From: FEN-1219 sp036563665
GTDB lineage: Bacteria > Pseudomonadota > Gammaproteobacteria > Steroidobacterales > Rariloculaceae
DNA: 64,000 nucleotides
Assembly: GCA_036563665.1 (NCBI GenBank)
Contig: DATCLY010000005.1
Span: 34,421-98,420 of the forward strand
Reading direction: 5' to 3'
Shown in pieces: positions 27,845-36,083 of this stretch. The notes beneath the pieces are model-generated. The model saw nothing but the letters and a program-made list of their open reading frames with translations. It was not told where the DNA came from and did no database searches. Made by a program: the position numbers and the translations under genes. The stretch's first letter is position 1. Each line of letters begins with the position of its first letter.

Positions 27845-28285
27845 TCAGTGCTCGGCCCTTGCGCCGTCCTTCGGCGGCTGCTCCACGTTCACTACTGTAA
27901 TGCGGCGGACGCGGCCGGGCAGCACCTCCCAGTCGATCGTCTGACCCTGCGTCAGGCCGAGCAGGGCCGCGCCCACGGGCGTGAGCACCGACACGCGGCG
28001 CGCATCGATGTTCGCGTCCTGCGGCAGCACCACCTGCACCGTCTCTTCGCGGCCGCTGTCCTCGTCGCGGAATGTGACGATCGAGTTGATGGTCACGACC
28101 TCCGGCGGCATGAGGTGCGACGGCCGCAGATCGGCCCGCTCGACTTCCTCGAGCAGGTTGGCCGCGAGCTCGGGCGTCTCCTTCATCGCGCGGTTCGCCA
28201 GCGCGACGAGGCGCTCGTAGTGCCCCTGGTCGATGATCAACGGCGGCTTCGTGGGCTGCCGCGGGGCAACGTTCATGTCCTTCAT
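27845..28285 (-). CDS. rnk: Nucleoside diphosphate kinase regulator (Rnk family, GreA/GreB C-terminal domain)
   Basis: 146 residues from ATG 28285, chosen for the strong AGGAGGAGGGAG upstream. The C-terminal half (SIVTFRDEDSG, VQVVLPQDANIDARRVSVLTPVGAALLGL, QTIDWEVL) matches the GreA/GreB-fold domain. The N-terminal part is a short helical segment without the long GreA coiled coil, as in Rnk. Binds RNA polymerase and affects nucleotide pools and exopolysaccharide in Pseudomonas; that role is from family knowledge. Confidence 0.88.
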   Translation of the reverse strand: MKDMNVAPRQPTKPPLIIDQGHYERLVALANRAMKETPELAANLLEEVERADLRPSHLMPPEVVTINSIVTFRDEDSGREETVQVVLPQDANIDARRVSVLTPVGAALLGLTQGQTIDWEVLPGRVRRITVVNVEQPPKDGARAEH

Positions 28286-28581
28286 GTCTCCCTCCTCCTT
28301 ACGAGGTCGGCGCGCCCCACAAAGGGGAGCGCCTCTGCCGGCACCGGCACGACGACTGGTCCGCACCCAGGGCGGGCTTATGAAAACGACTGACGGGTTT
28401 GTTTCGAGGGGCCCCCGGGTCCTGGGGCGCGTGCGGCTACCAGGCCCGGGGCCGTGAGCCTGCGAGGATTGCGCCTGCGTGACGCAGATATCGACGGAAG
28501 ACCGCAGACGTGTGCATGGCTCGATGGTGGCCCACTGGCAGAGTCAAGTCAAACCATTAGGCAACGGGATCGTGAAGCGGT

Positions 28582-29418
28582 TCACTCGCGCAAGCCCCGG
28601 ATCACGGCCAGGGCGGGGTCGAACACCGCGGGGTCGCGCTCCAGCGGATAGACGAGATACACGGGGAGGTGGAATACCGGCGCGCCGGGGATGGCGGTGA
28701 GTCGGCCGCTCGCGAGGGCGTCGGCCACGAGGCGGCGCGGGAAATAGCCCGCGCCGCCGGTCTGCAGGATGTGCTGCAGCCCGAGCCATCCCACGTTCGT
28801 GCTCAACCCGGGCCCGGTGAATTCCGGGAAGCTCGCGTTGTGCTTGGCGTAGAACTCGGGCCCCCAATCCACGTAGACATAGTCGGTGCCGGGGTGCTCG
28901 GCCTCCGCGTCCGTGGCGACGAGCACGAGCTCCTCCTCGAGCAACGCCTCCACCGCGAGCCCCGGCCGGCTCTGCGGCGTGTACATCACCGCGATGTCCA
29001 CTCGCCCCTCCACGAGGCCGAGCATCAGATCCTCCTCGAAGCCGATCTCTGCCCGCACGGCCACGTCCGGCGCCGCCGCGCGAATGGCCGGCAGCACCCG
29101 GAGCAGCAGGCCCTCCCAGATGCCGATCCGTCCGCCGAGCGTGAGCGATGCTCGAAAACCCTTGGTTACACCGAGCTCCTGCCGCGCGCGCTCCACGGTG
29201 CGCATGAGGCTCGTGGCGTACTTCTGGAACTGCCGGCCGGCCGGCGTGAGCGTGGTGCCCGCCTTGTTGCGGACGAAGAGCTGGCAGCCGAGCTCCTGCT
29301 CGAGGGACTGGATGCGGGCGCTCACCGTCGATTGGGTGACGAACAGCCGCTCCGCCGCCTTGACGAAGTTGCCGGCGGCCACCACGGACAAAAAAGTGCG
29401 GACGAGCTCGGTGTCCAT
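28582..29418 (-). CDS. LysR-family transcriptional regulator
   Basis: 278 residues. N-terminal winged helix (residues 1-60): MDTELVRTFLSVVAAGNFVK, AAERLFVTQSTVSARIQSLE and LGCQLFVR, followed by the substrate-binding effector domain (VDIAVMY, LEEELVLVA). Start ATG 29418. Located 91 bp downstream of the 5-formyl-THF cyclo-ligase gene on the same strand. The effector and target genes are not evident; the C-terminal residue YVDWGPEFY segment is seen in some aromatic-acid regulators but is not diagnostic. Confidence 0.92.
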   Translation of the reverse strand: MDTELVRTFLSVVAAGNFVKAAERLFVTQSTVSARIQSLEQELGCQLFVRNKAGTTLTPAGRQFQKYATSLMRTVERARQELGVTKGFRASLTLGGRIGIWEGLLLRVLPAIRAAAPDVAVRAEIGFEEDLMLGLVEGRVDIAVMYTPQSRPGLAVEALLEEELVLVATDAEAEHPGTDYVYVDWGPEFYAKHNASFPEFTGPGLSTNVGWLGLQHILQTGGAGYFPRRLVADALASGRLTAIPGAPVFHLPVYLVYPLERDPAVFDPALAVIRGLRE

Positions 29419-29509
29419 CGCGAGAAAGCCGTCGTGGGTTCCGAGCGGTACGGTAGCGACCGCGTGCGACGGCGGCAAATTGGGTGAGAGAGCTCCTCGG
29501 CGGCCTGGA

Positions 29510-30121
29510 TCAGGCGGGGCGCAGCACGACGTGGCTCGACTCGGTGACGATCGCGTCCATCGGGATGTCGTGCGGTTGCGGATGGATCGTCTCGAGCCGA
29601 CCGAGCTCGAGGCCCACGCCGATGGTGAAGGGTTTCGGGTCCATGGCGGCGAGCGTGCGGTCATAGTAGCCGCCGCCGTAGCCCAGGCGGTACCCCTCGT
29701 TATCGAAGCCGAGCAGCGGCACGAGCAGCACGTCGGGCACGACGGGGATCCGCTCGGCGGGCGAGGGGATGTTCCACAGGCCGCGGCTGCAGAGCTCGGT
29801 GCGCGCCGTCCAGCGCCAGAACTCGAGCGGCCGGTTGCGCTCCACCACCACGGGCAACGCGGCGGCCTCGAGCTCGGAGAGCGCCGAGCGCACCACGCGG
29901 ACGAGATCGAGCTCGCCCTGGATGGGCCAATAGAAACCAAGCCGCCGGCCGCGCAGCGGCGGCATCGCGTGCGTGAGGTGCTCCGTGACGAGTGACGCGA
30001 GCCGCCGCCGCTCAGCCCTGGGCAGGGCCAGTCGCGCGGCGAGGAGTCGAGTGCGTTCCGCCTTGCGCCAGGCCTGAACGGTGCGCCAATCGGAGGTTTG
30101 GTTGGTCTGCGCGGCCGGCAT
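29510..30121 (-). CDS. 5-formyltetrahydrofolate cyclo-ligase family protein
   Basis: 203 residues from ATG 30121. Signatures: N-terminal basic helix (AWRKAERTRLLAARLAL), GFYWPIQGELD and the loop LLGFDNEGYRLGYGGGYYDRTLA that binds folate/ATP. Converts 5-formyl-THF to 5,10-methenyl-THF, recovering a storage form of folate. Functionally related to the C1 island 15 kb away. Divergent from cysJ across a 174-bp region with a large dyad. Confidence 0.9.
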   Translation of the reverse strand: MPAAQTNQTSDWRTVQAWRKAERTRLLAARLALPRAERRRLASLVTEHLTHAMPPLRGRRLGFYWPIQGELDLVRVVRSALSELEAAALPVVVERNRPLEFWRWTARTELCSRGLWNIPSPAERIPVVPDVLLVPLLGFDNEGYRLGYGGGYYDRTLAAMDPKPFTIGVGLELGRLETIHPQPHDIPMDAIVTESSHVVLRPA

Positions 30122-30154
30122 ACCGCGAACGCTAGAGCGCCGGCGCGCGCTGGG

Positions 30155-30245
30155 CAAACGAAATATTTCGGCAGCACGCATCGGCGCCGCCGATGCTCGC
30201 AACCTATCGGTGACGCCGATGCGTGCCGCCGGATTTTATCGTTTG
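30155..30245. repeat. 91-bp imperfect inverted repeat in the fcl-cysJ divergent region
   Basis: Two 32-nt arms (30155-30186 and 30214-30245) match as reverse complements over CAAACGA and GCACGCATCGGCG with a 12-bp mismatched middle. The inner part folds back again (GCATCGGC near 30178 with GCCGATGC near 30190). It could be a promoter-region dyad or a small structured RNA. It occupies most of the 174 bp between the genes. Confidence 0.6.
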
Positions 30246-30272
30246 TGCGTGAGCCGCCGCGCTTTCCATACT
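30243..30272 (+). promoter_or_regulatory. Candidate sigma-70 promoter for cysJI
   Basis: TTGTGC (30243-30248), 18-bp spacer, CATACT (30267-30272), 24 bp before the cysJ ATG. A short leader would result. The -35 box overlaps the right edge of the large dyad, giving a possible control point. Confidence 0.35.
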
Positions 30273-30295
30273 GGCCGCCTCGCACGGAGTCACGC

Positions 30296-32092
30296 ATGTC
30301 GGCCGTTCTCACGAACCCCGAGGGGGTCGTTTCGCCCCGTACGATCGAAGCGCTCGAAGCGCTCGCGGCGCCGCTCGGCCGCGACGAGCTGCTCTGGGCC
30401 AGCGGGTATCTCGCCGGGCTCGCCGCGGCGCGGTCGGGCGACGCGCCGCGCGCCGCGCCTGCGACGCCCGCCGCCGCGGCGGACGCGGGGCGCTGGCTCG
30501 TGCTCTACGGCACCGAGACCGGCAACAGCCGCCGGGTGGCGCAGGCGTTGGGGGAGCAGCTCACGCAGGCCGGGCTTTCGGCGGAGGTCAAGGACCTGCG
30601 CGACTACGACCCGAAGGCGCTGCGGCGCGCGCGGCAGGTGGCGTTCGTGCTCGCCACGCACGGCTTGGGCGATCCGCCCGAAGGCACCGAGGCGTTCTTC
30701 GACTACTGGCTCGGCGAGCGCGCGCCGCGGCTCGAGCAGCTGCGTTTCTCGGTGCTCGCGCTCGGCGATTCGAGCTACGAGGAGTTCTGCGGCTTCGGCC
30801 GCGAATGGGACGCGCGGCTCGAGGCGCTCGGCGCGAAGCGCGTGCATCCGCGCGTCGATTGCGACGTGGACTTCGAAGGCCCGGCGGCGGAATGGCGCGC
30901 GGGGCTGGTGGAGACGGCCGCGAAGGAAGCCCGTCCCGCGCCGACGCTGGTCGTGGCGAACGATCGCGCGCCGCGGCCCGCGGCGTCGCGCCACACGCGC
31001 GATGCGCCGTTCGCCGCGCCCGTGGCCGTGAACCAGAAGATCACGGGCCGCGGGTCGAGCAAGGACGTGCGCCATCTGGAGCTCTCGCTCGAAGGATCCG
31101 GCCTCGTCTACGAGCCCGGCGACGCCATCGGCGTGTGGCCCGAGAACCCGCCGGCGCTGATCACCGCCCTGCTCGAATGCACGGGGCTCGACGGCGACGC
31201 GCAGGTGGAGGTGCGCGGCGAGCCGATGACGCTGCGTCGGGCGCTCGCCACCCGCCTCGAGATCACGAAGCTCACACGCGCCACGGTGCAGGCGTGCGCA
31301 GAGCTCGCGGGCGACGAGGATCTCGCGCGGCTGCTCGCGGACGCGGACGCGCTGCGAGAGTATCTCGCGACGCGCCAGGTGATCGACCTGTTCGCCGAGC
31401 GGCGGCCGCGGCTCTCGGCGCAGGAGCTCGTGCGCGCGCTGCGCGGGCTCACGCCGCGCCTCTACTCGGTGGCCTCGTCGCTCGAGGCGAACCCGGATGA
31501 GGCGCATCTCTGCGTGAGCGTGATCCGCTACGAGCGCTTCGGGCGCCTGCACTTCGGCGCCGCGTCGGCGTTCCTCGCCGACGCGCGCCGCGAGGTGCCG
31601 GTGTACGTGGAGCCGAACGACCGCTTCCGGCCGCCGCGCGACGGCAGCGTGCCGATGATCATGATCGGCGCCGGCACGGGCGTCGCGCCGTATCGCGCCT
31701 TCCTGCAGCAGCGCACGCTGCACGGCGCGAGCGGCGGCCACTGGCTCATCTACGGCGACCGCACCATGCGTGACGATTTCCTCTACCAGGTGGAATGGCA
31801 GCGCTGGCTCGCGGACGGAGCGCTCACGCGGATCGACGTGGCGTTCTCGCGCGACGGGCCCGAGAAGCGCTACGTGCAGCATTGCATCGGCGAGCGCGCG
31901 GCGGAGCTCTACGACTGGCTCGAGCGCGGCGCGCACGTGTACGTGTGCGGCGACGCCGAGGGCATGGCCCCGGCCGTGCACGCCGCCCTAGTGGCGGCGG
32001 TGCAGCGCGCGAGCGGCGGCTCCGCGGAGCGCGCCGAGGAGTACCTCCACGGCCTGAAGACGGCCGGCCGCTACCAGCGCGACGTGTATTGA
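30296..32092 (+). CDS. cysJ: Sulfite reductase [NADPH] flavoprotein alpha subunit
   Basis: 598 residues, the E. coli length (599). FMN flavodoxin domain (about 66-210: YGTETGNSRRVAQALG, THGLGDPPEG, ALGDSSYEEFCGFG), then FAD/NADPH ferredoxin-reductase domain (PRLYSVASS, GAGTGVAPYRAFLQQR, CGDAEGMA) ending in DVY. Passes NADPH electrons to CysI for sulfite reduction to sulfide in cysteine synthesis. Start ATG 30296; cysI follows 14 bp after the stop. Confidence 0.96.
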   Translation: MSAVLTNPEGVVSPRTIEALEALAAPLGRDELLWASGYLAGLAAARSGDAPRAAPATPAAAADAGRWLVLYGTETGNSRRVAQALGEQLTQAGLSAEVKDLRDYDPKALRRARQVAFVLATHGLGDPPEGTEAFFDYWLGERAPRLEQLRFSVLALGDSSYEEFCGFGREWDARLEALGAKRVHPRVDCDVDFEGPAAEWRAGLVETAAKEARPAPTLVVANDRAPRPAASRHTRDAPFAAPVAVNQKITGRGSSKDVRHLELSLEGSGLVYEPGDAIGVWPENPPALITALLECTGLDGDAQVEVRGEPMTLRRALATRLEITKLTRATVQACAELAGDEDLARLLADADALREYLATRQVIDLFAERRPRLSAQELVRALRGLTPRLYSVASSLEANPDEAHLCVSVIRYERFGRLHFGAASAFLADARREVPVYVEPNDRFRPPRDGSVPMIMIGAGTGVAPYRAFLQQRTLHGASGGHWLIYGDRTMRDDFLYQVEWQRWLADGALTRIDVAFSRDGPEKRYVQHCIGERAAELYDWLERGAHVYVCGDAEGMAPAVHAALVAAVQRASGGSAERAEEYLHGLKTAGRYQRDVY

Positions 32093-32106
32093 GGGAGACG
32101 GGAGCG

Positions 32107-33801
32107 ATGACGGACAAGGCGCCTTCGCCCGTGGAGGGCATCAAGGAGCGCAGCCGCTTCCTGCGCGGCACGCTGGAGCAGAGCCTCGCGGATCCCGTGA
32201 CCGGGGCGCTCGGCCACGACGACGTGCGGATCATCAAATTCCACGGCGTCTACCAGCAGGACGATCGGGACCTGCGCGCCGAACGGGCCGCGCAGAAGCT
32301 CGAGCCCGCCTACAACTTCATGGTGCGCATCCGCATCCCGGGCGGCGTGCTCACGCCCGCCCAGTGGCTCGCCGTGGACGCGCTCGCCGCGGAGCACGCC
32401 GGCGCCGCCATGCGGCTCACCACGCGCCAGTCGATCCAGCTCCACGGCGTGCTGAAGCGCAACCTGAAGCGCACCATCCGCGCCATCAACGACTGTCTCC
32501 TCACCACCATCGCGGCCTGCGGCGACGTGAACCGCACCGTGGTGTGCACCGCGCTGCCCGAGCAGTCGAAGCTGCACCGCGAGGTGTACGCGCATGCCCA
32601 GCGCGTGAACCGCCATCTGCTGCCTGCCACGCGCGCCTATCACGAGGTGTGGCTGGACGGCGAGAAGACGGAGATACCGGCGGGCGGCGAGGAGCCGATC
32701 TACGGCGCTACGTACATGCCGCGCAAGTTCAAGATCGGCTTCGCGCTGCCGCCGAGCAACGACGTCGACATCTACGCCAACGATCTCGCGTTCATCGCCG
32801 TCGCGCGCGACGGCGAGCTCGTCGGGTTCAACGTGGCGGTGGGCGGCGGCATGGGGATGACGCACGGTAATCCGCGCACCTATCCGCGGCTCGCCGAGAC
32901 CATCGGCTTCTGCCGGCCCGAGCAGGTTATAGCCGTCGCGGAGCACGTCGTGGGCGTGCAGCGCGACTTCGGCGACCGCAGCGATCGCAGCCACGCGCGG
33001 CTCAAGTACACGATCGACGACCGCGGCATCGACTGGTTCAGGGGCGAGCTCGAGCGGCGGCTCGGGTTCTCGCTCGAGCCGGCCGTGCCCGTGCGCTTCA
33101 CGCACACGGGCGATCGCTTCGGCTGGGTGACGGGCGAGGACGGCCGCGAGCATCTGACGCTGCGCATTCCCGGCGGCCGGATCCGCGACGACGGCGAGCG
33201 GCGCTTCCGCACGGGCTTGAACGCGATCGCGGCCGTGCACGAGGGCGATTTCCGCATCACGCCGAACCAGAATCTCATCGTCGCCAACGTGCCTCCGGAG
33301 CGCCGCGCCGACATCGAGCGTCTCGTGGCCGAGCACGGTCTCGACGCCTTCACGGGCGTGGCGCCGCTCGAGCGGGATGCGATGTCGTGCGTGGCGCTGC
33401 CGAGCTGCGGTCTCGCCATGGCGGAGTCCGAGCGCTATCTGCCCGAGATCGCGGCCAAGGTGGTGGCGCTGCTCGAGAAGCACGGGCTCGAGGACGAGGA
33501 GATCCTGCTGCGGGTGACGGGCTGCCCGAACGGCTGCGCGCGGCCCTATGTGGCCGAGATCGCGCTGGTGGGCAAGGCCCCCGGCCGCTACAACCTGTTC
33601 CTCGGAGGCGGGCGCACCGGCGAGCGGCTGAACGAGCTCGTGCGCCAGAACCTCGCCGAAGGCGAGATCCTCGCAATCCTGGACGAGCTCTTCGCGGATT
33701 ACGCGCGCGGCAGGCTGCCGGAGGAGGGGTTCGGGGACTTCCTCCACCGCGCCGGCGTGGTCGGGGCCCCGGCCGGCGAGCGGCGGGCGGCCGCGTCCTA
33801 G
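32107..33801 (+). CDS. cysI: Sulfite reductase [NADPH] hemoprotein beta subunit
   Basis: 564 residues, near the E. coli length (570). Siroheme/4Fe-4S ligands C428-x5-C434 (CVALPSC) and C473-x3-C477 (CPNGC). RLTTRQSIQLHGVLK and GDVNRTVVC are family signatures. ATG 32107 with GGGAGACGGGAG upstream. Forms the CysJI complex that reduces sulfite to sulfide. cysG and cysH are not in the window. Confidence 0.97.
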   Translation: MTDKAPSPVEGIKERSRFLRGTLEQSLADPVTGALGHDDVRIIKFHGVYQQDDRDLRAERAAQKLEPAYNFMVRIRIPGGVLTPAQWLAVDALAAEHAGAAMRLTTRQSIQLHGVLKRNLKRTIRAINDCLLTTIAACGDVNRTVVCTALPEQSKLHREVYAHAQRVNRHLLPATRAYHEVWLDGEKTEIPAGGEEPIYGATYMPRKFKIGFALPPSNDVDIYANDLAFIAVARDGELVGFNVAVGGGMGMTHGNPRTYPRLAETIGFCRPEQVIAVAEHVVGVQRDFGDRSDRSHARLKYTIDDRGIDWFRGELERRLGFSLEPAVPVRFTHTGDRFGWVTGEDGREHLTLRIPGGRIRDDGERRFRTGLNAIAAVHEGDFRITPNQNLIVANVPPERRADIERLVAEHGLDAFTGVAPLERDAMSCVALPSCGLAMAESERYLPEIAAKVVALLEKHGLEDEEILLRVTGCPNGCARPYVAEIALVGKAPGRYNLFLGGGRTGERLNELVRQNLAEGEILAILDELFADYARGRLPEEGFGDFLHRAGVVGAPAGERRAAAS

Positions 33802-33859
33802 CGCCGTCGCGGGTCTGGCCCGTTCGGCCGCCCGGCCGGGGCGGCGACGCGGCTCGGCA

Positions 33860-33879
33860 GGCCCCCGTTCCCGGGGGCC
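33860..33879. terminator. Terminator-like hairpin after cysI
   Basis: GGCCCCCG (33860-33867) and CGGGGGCC (33872-33879) form a perfect 8-bp stem with a TTCC loop, 58 bp after the cysI stop. No T-run; termination is inferred from position. Confidence 0.5.
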
Positions 33880-33966
33880 AAGGCGGGGCTTGCGCTCCCG
33901 TCCCCCGCGGGACACGATGGGGCTCCATCGGCGCGTTGCCGAGCAACCAAGACGGGCAAGAAACCT

Positions 33967-34548
33967 ATGAAGAAGCTCTTACTGGGTCTGATGGGCACCA
34001 CCGCCATCGCGCTTCCGGCGTTCGGCGCGCTGGAGCCGGGGGATACGGCGCCGCTGTTCGAGGCACGTGCCTCGCTCGCCGGCAAGGAGTTCAACTTCTC
34101 GCTGCGGGAGGCGCTCGAGGAAGGGCCGGTGGTCGTGTACTTCTATCCTTCGGCCTACACGCAAGGCTGCAACATCCAGGCGCACGAGTTCGCCACGAAC
34201 ATGGATGCGTTCAAGGCCGCGGGCGCGAGCGTGATCGGCGTGTCGCTCGACAGCATCGAGCGGCTGAACGATTTCTCCGCGGATCCCGAGTACTGCGCCG
34301 GTAAGTTGCCCGTCGCCTCGGACGAGTCGGGCGAGATCGCCCGGTCCTATCAGCTCGAAGTGCGCGAGGGCCGCCCGGGCATGAAGGACACGCGCGGCCA
34401 GGACATCAACCACGGCTTCGCCGAGCGCACGACGTTCATCGTCACGCCGGACGGCAAGGTCGCGGCCACGATCGGCGGTCTGTCGCCCGTCGAGAACGTG
34501 CAGAAGTCGCTCGAGGCGGTGCAGCGCCTCCAGCACGCGGCGCACTGA
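33967..34548 (+). CDS. Exported AhpC/TSA (PrxQ/BCP-like) peroxiredoxin
   Basis: 193 residues with a signal peptide (MKKLLLGLMGTTAIALPAFG). Thioredoxin-fold peroxiredoxin: VVVYFYPSAYTQGC places the peroxidatic Cys at 68; the usual Pro of TPxC is replaced by Gln. A second Cys near 110 (DPEYCAGK) could resolve it. FIVTPDGKVAATI near the end is typical. Likely reduces peroxides in the periplasm. It follows cysJI but behind a hairpin, so is likely its own unit. Confidence 0.85.
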   Translation: MKKLLLGLMGTTAIALPAFGALEPGDTAPLFEARASLAGKEFNFSLREALEEGPVVVYFYPSAYTQGCNIQAHEFATNMDAFKAAGASVIGVSLDSIERLNDFSADPEYCAGKLPVASDESGEIARSYQLEVREGRPGMKDTRGQDINHGFAERTTFIVTPDGKVAATIGGLSPVENVQKSLEAVQRLQHAAH

Positions 34549-34563
34549 CGCCGGCCGCGTCAC

Positions 34564-34612
34564 CGCGGCTGGAAAGGTCGCTCCCCACGGTGGGAGCGGC
34601 TTTCCAGCCGCG
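34564..34612. repeat. REP-type palindromic repeat, copy 3 (short loop, imperfect)
   Basis: Arms 34564-34588 and 34590-34612 share the REP core (GGAGCGGCTTTCCAGCCGCG on the right arm), but the left arm carries two base changes and the central loop is almost absent. Located 15 bp after the peroxiredoxin stop. Confidence 0.85.
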
Positions 34613-34649
34613 ATTCTTCTCTTCGCCCGCCCGCATTGAAGATCGGGGC

Positions 34650-34671
34650 ACGGGCCTGACACCTCGTCGCG
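34650..34671. repeat. 22-nt dispersed repeat, copy 1
   Basis: ACGGGCCTGACACCTCGTCG and two further bases are identical to 38463-38484. The flanks differ. Embedded in a gene-free stretch (34549-34817) rich in short dyads, for example GGACGCC/GGCGTCC near 34706-34730. Confidence 0.75.
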
Positions 34672-34817
34672 AGATTCCGCGAGACACGTCGTCCCGAGGA
34701 CGTGCGGACGCCTCGCCGTGACGGCGTCCGAAAGATTGCGCTGCGGATTACCGGCATTGCGCTCGTTGTCGTGCGTCCTTTAGCGTGAGTCGGGTGGTTG
34801 CGACGCAGGGCACGAGG

Positions 34818-36083
34818 ATGACAGCGCGGACGACGGCATCGGCCTTGCGCGCCGCGGGCGGCGCGCCGTTCTGGTCGTACGGCTTCCGGCCGTTCTTCAC
34901 GCTGGCGTCGGCGGCCGCCGTGGCGGCCATGGTTGCGCTCGGCGCGGCGCTGCTGCTCGGCGCGTGGCCCGCGCAGGCACCGCCCGTGGGCCGCTGGCAC
35001 GGCCACGAGATGCTGTTCGGCTTCGTCGCGGCGGCGATCGCGGGCTTCCTGCTCACGGCCGTGCCCACCTGGACGAGCACCGAGCCCGTGCGGGGCGCGA
35101 GGCTCGCGGCGCTCGCGGGCCTGTGGCTCGTGGGCCGCCTCGTCATGCTGCCGTGGCTCGGCCTCGACCGTACGCCGCTCGTGCTCCTCGACGCGGCATT
35201 CTTCCCCGCGCTCGGGCTCGCCGTGGGCGCGGCGCTCCTACGCACCCGCAACGCGCGCAACTACCCGTTCCTCGCGCTGCTCGCGCTGCTCACGGCGGCG
35301 GACCTCGTCTACGCCGCCGCGCACCTCGGCTGGTCGTCCGCGCCGCCGTTCGATCCGCTGCGGCTCGCGGCCAACGTCGTGCTGCTCATGGTGGGCGTGA
35401 TCGGCGGGCGCATCGTGCCGCTCTTCACGCGTAACGCGCTCGTGCGGGCGGGCATCCCGTGCGAGATTCCGGCGCGGCCGTGGCTGGACCGCGCATCGCT
35501 CGCAGCGCTCGTCGCTGTCCTCGTCGTGGACGCGTGGCGGCCCGACGGCGCGGCGGCCGCCGTCGCCGCCGCCGTCGCGGCGGCGCTGCTGGCCGCGCGG
35601 CTCGCGCGCTGGCACGGGCACCGCGCGCTCGGCATGCCGATCGTGTGGATTCTGCACGTCGGCTACGGCTGGCTCGCGCTCGCGCTCGCCTTGAAGGCGG
35701 TCTGGATGCTGGCGGGCGCCGCCTGGGCGGCCAACTGGCTGCACGCGCAGACCGCGGGTGCGTTCGGCACCATGATCCTCGGCGTGATGTCGCGGGTGGC
35801 GCTCGGCCACACGGGCCGGCCGCTCGTCGTCGCGCCGGCGATCACGGCGGCGTATCTGCTCGTGATCGCGGGCGCGCTGCTCCGCGTGTTCGGCCCGGTC
35901 GCGCTGCCGCAGCATCTGCTCGCCGTCCTCGGCGGCGCTGCCACGCTGTGGGCGCTCGGTTTCGCCGTGTTTCTCGTGATCTACCTGCCCATGCTCGTGG
36001 CACCGCGCGCCGACGCGCCCGGGCCGCTCGAGGCGCAGGTCCGCGCGGGCGCGCCGCTCTCGGCATCGCGGGGCGCCTCGTGA
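34818..36083 (+). CDS. nnrS: NnrS family membrane protein
   Basis: 421 residues, about 12 transmembrane segments by hydrophobicity. NnrS hallmarks WSYGFRPFF near the N-terminus and RWHGHEMLFGFVAAAIAGF with conserved His residues, plus ANWLHAQTAGAFGTMILGVM. NnrS is a heme/copper-containing membrane protein linked to nitric-oxide stress and denitrification. ATG 34818 is preferred (AGGG seven bases upstream); a GTG at 34785 is possible. The stop overlaps the GTG start of the next gene. Confidence 0.88.
   Translation: MTARTTASALRAAGGAPFWSYGFRPFFTLASAAAVAAMVALGAALLLGAWPAQAPPVGRWHGHEMLFGFVAAAIAGFLLTAVPTWTSTEPVRGARLAALAGLWLVGRLVMLPWLGLDRTPLVLLDAAFFPALGLAVGAALLRTRNARNYPFLALLALLTAADLVYAAAHLGWSSAPPFDPLRLAANVVLLMVGVIGGRIVPLFTRNALVRAGIPCEIPARPWLDRASLAALVAVLVVDAWRPDGAAAAVAAAVAAALLAARLARWHGHRALGMPIVWILHVGYGWLALALALKAVWMLAGAAWAANWLHAQTAGAFGTMILGVMSRVALGHTGRPLVVAPAITAAYLLVIAGALLRVFGPVALPQHLLAVLGGAATLWALGFAVFLVIYLPMLVAPRADAPGPLEAQVRAGAPLSASRGAS

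Noticed and set aside
30122..30295. 6S RNA (ssrS) beside the 5-formyl-THF cyclo-ligase gene
   Set aside because: The position fits the usual gammaproteobacterial location and there is a rod-like dyad, but the central-bubble sequence and length do not match what I know of 6S RNA.
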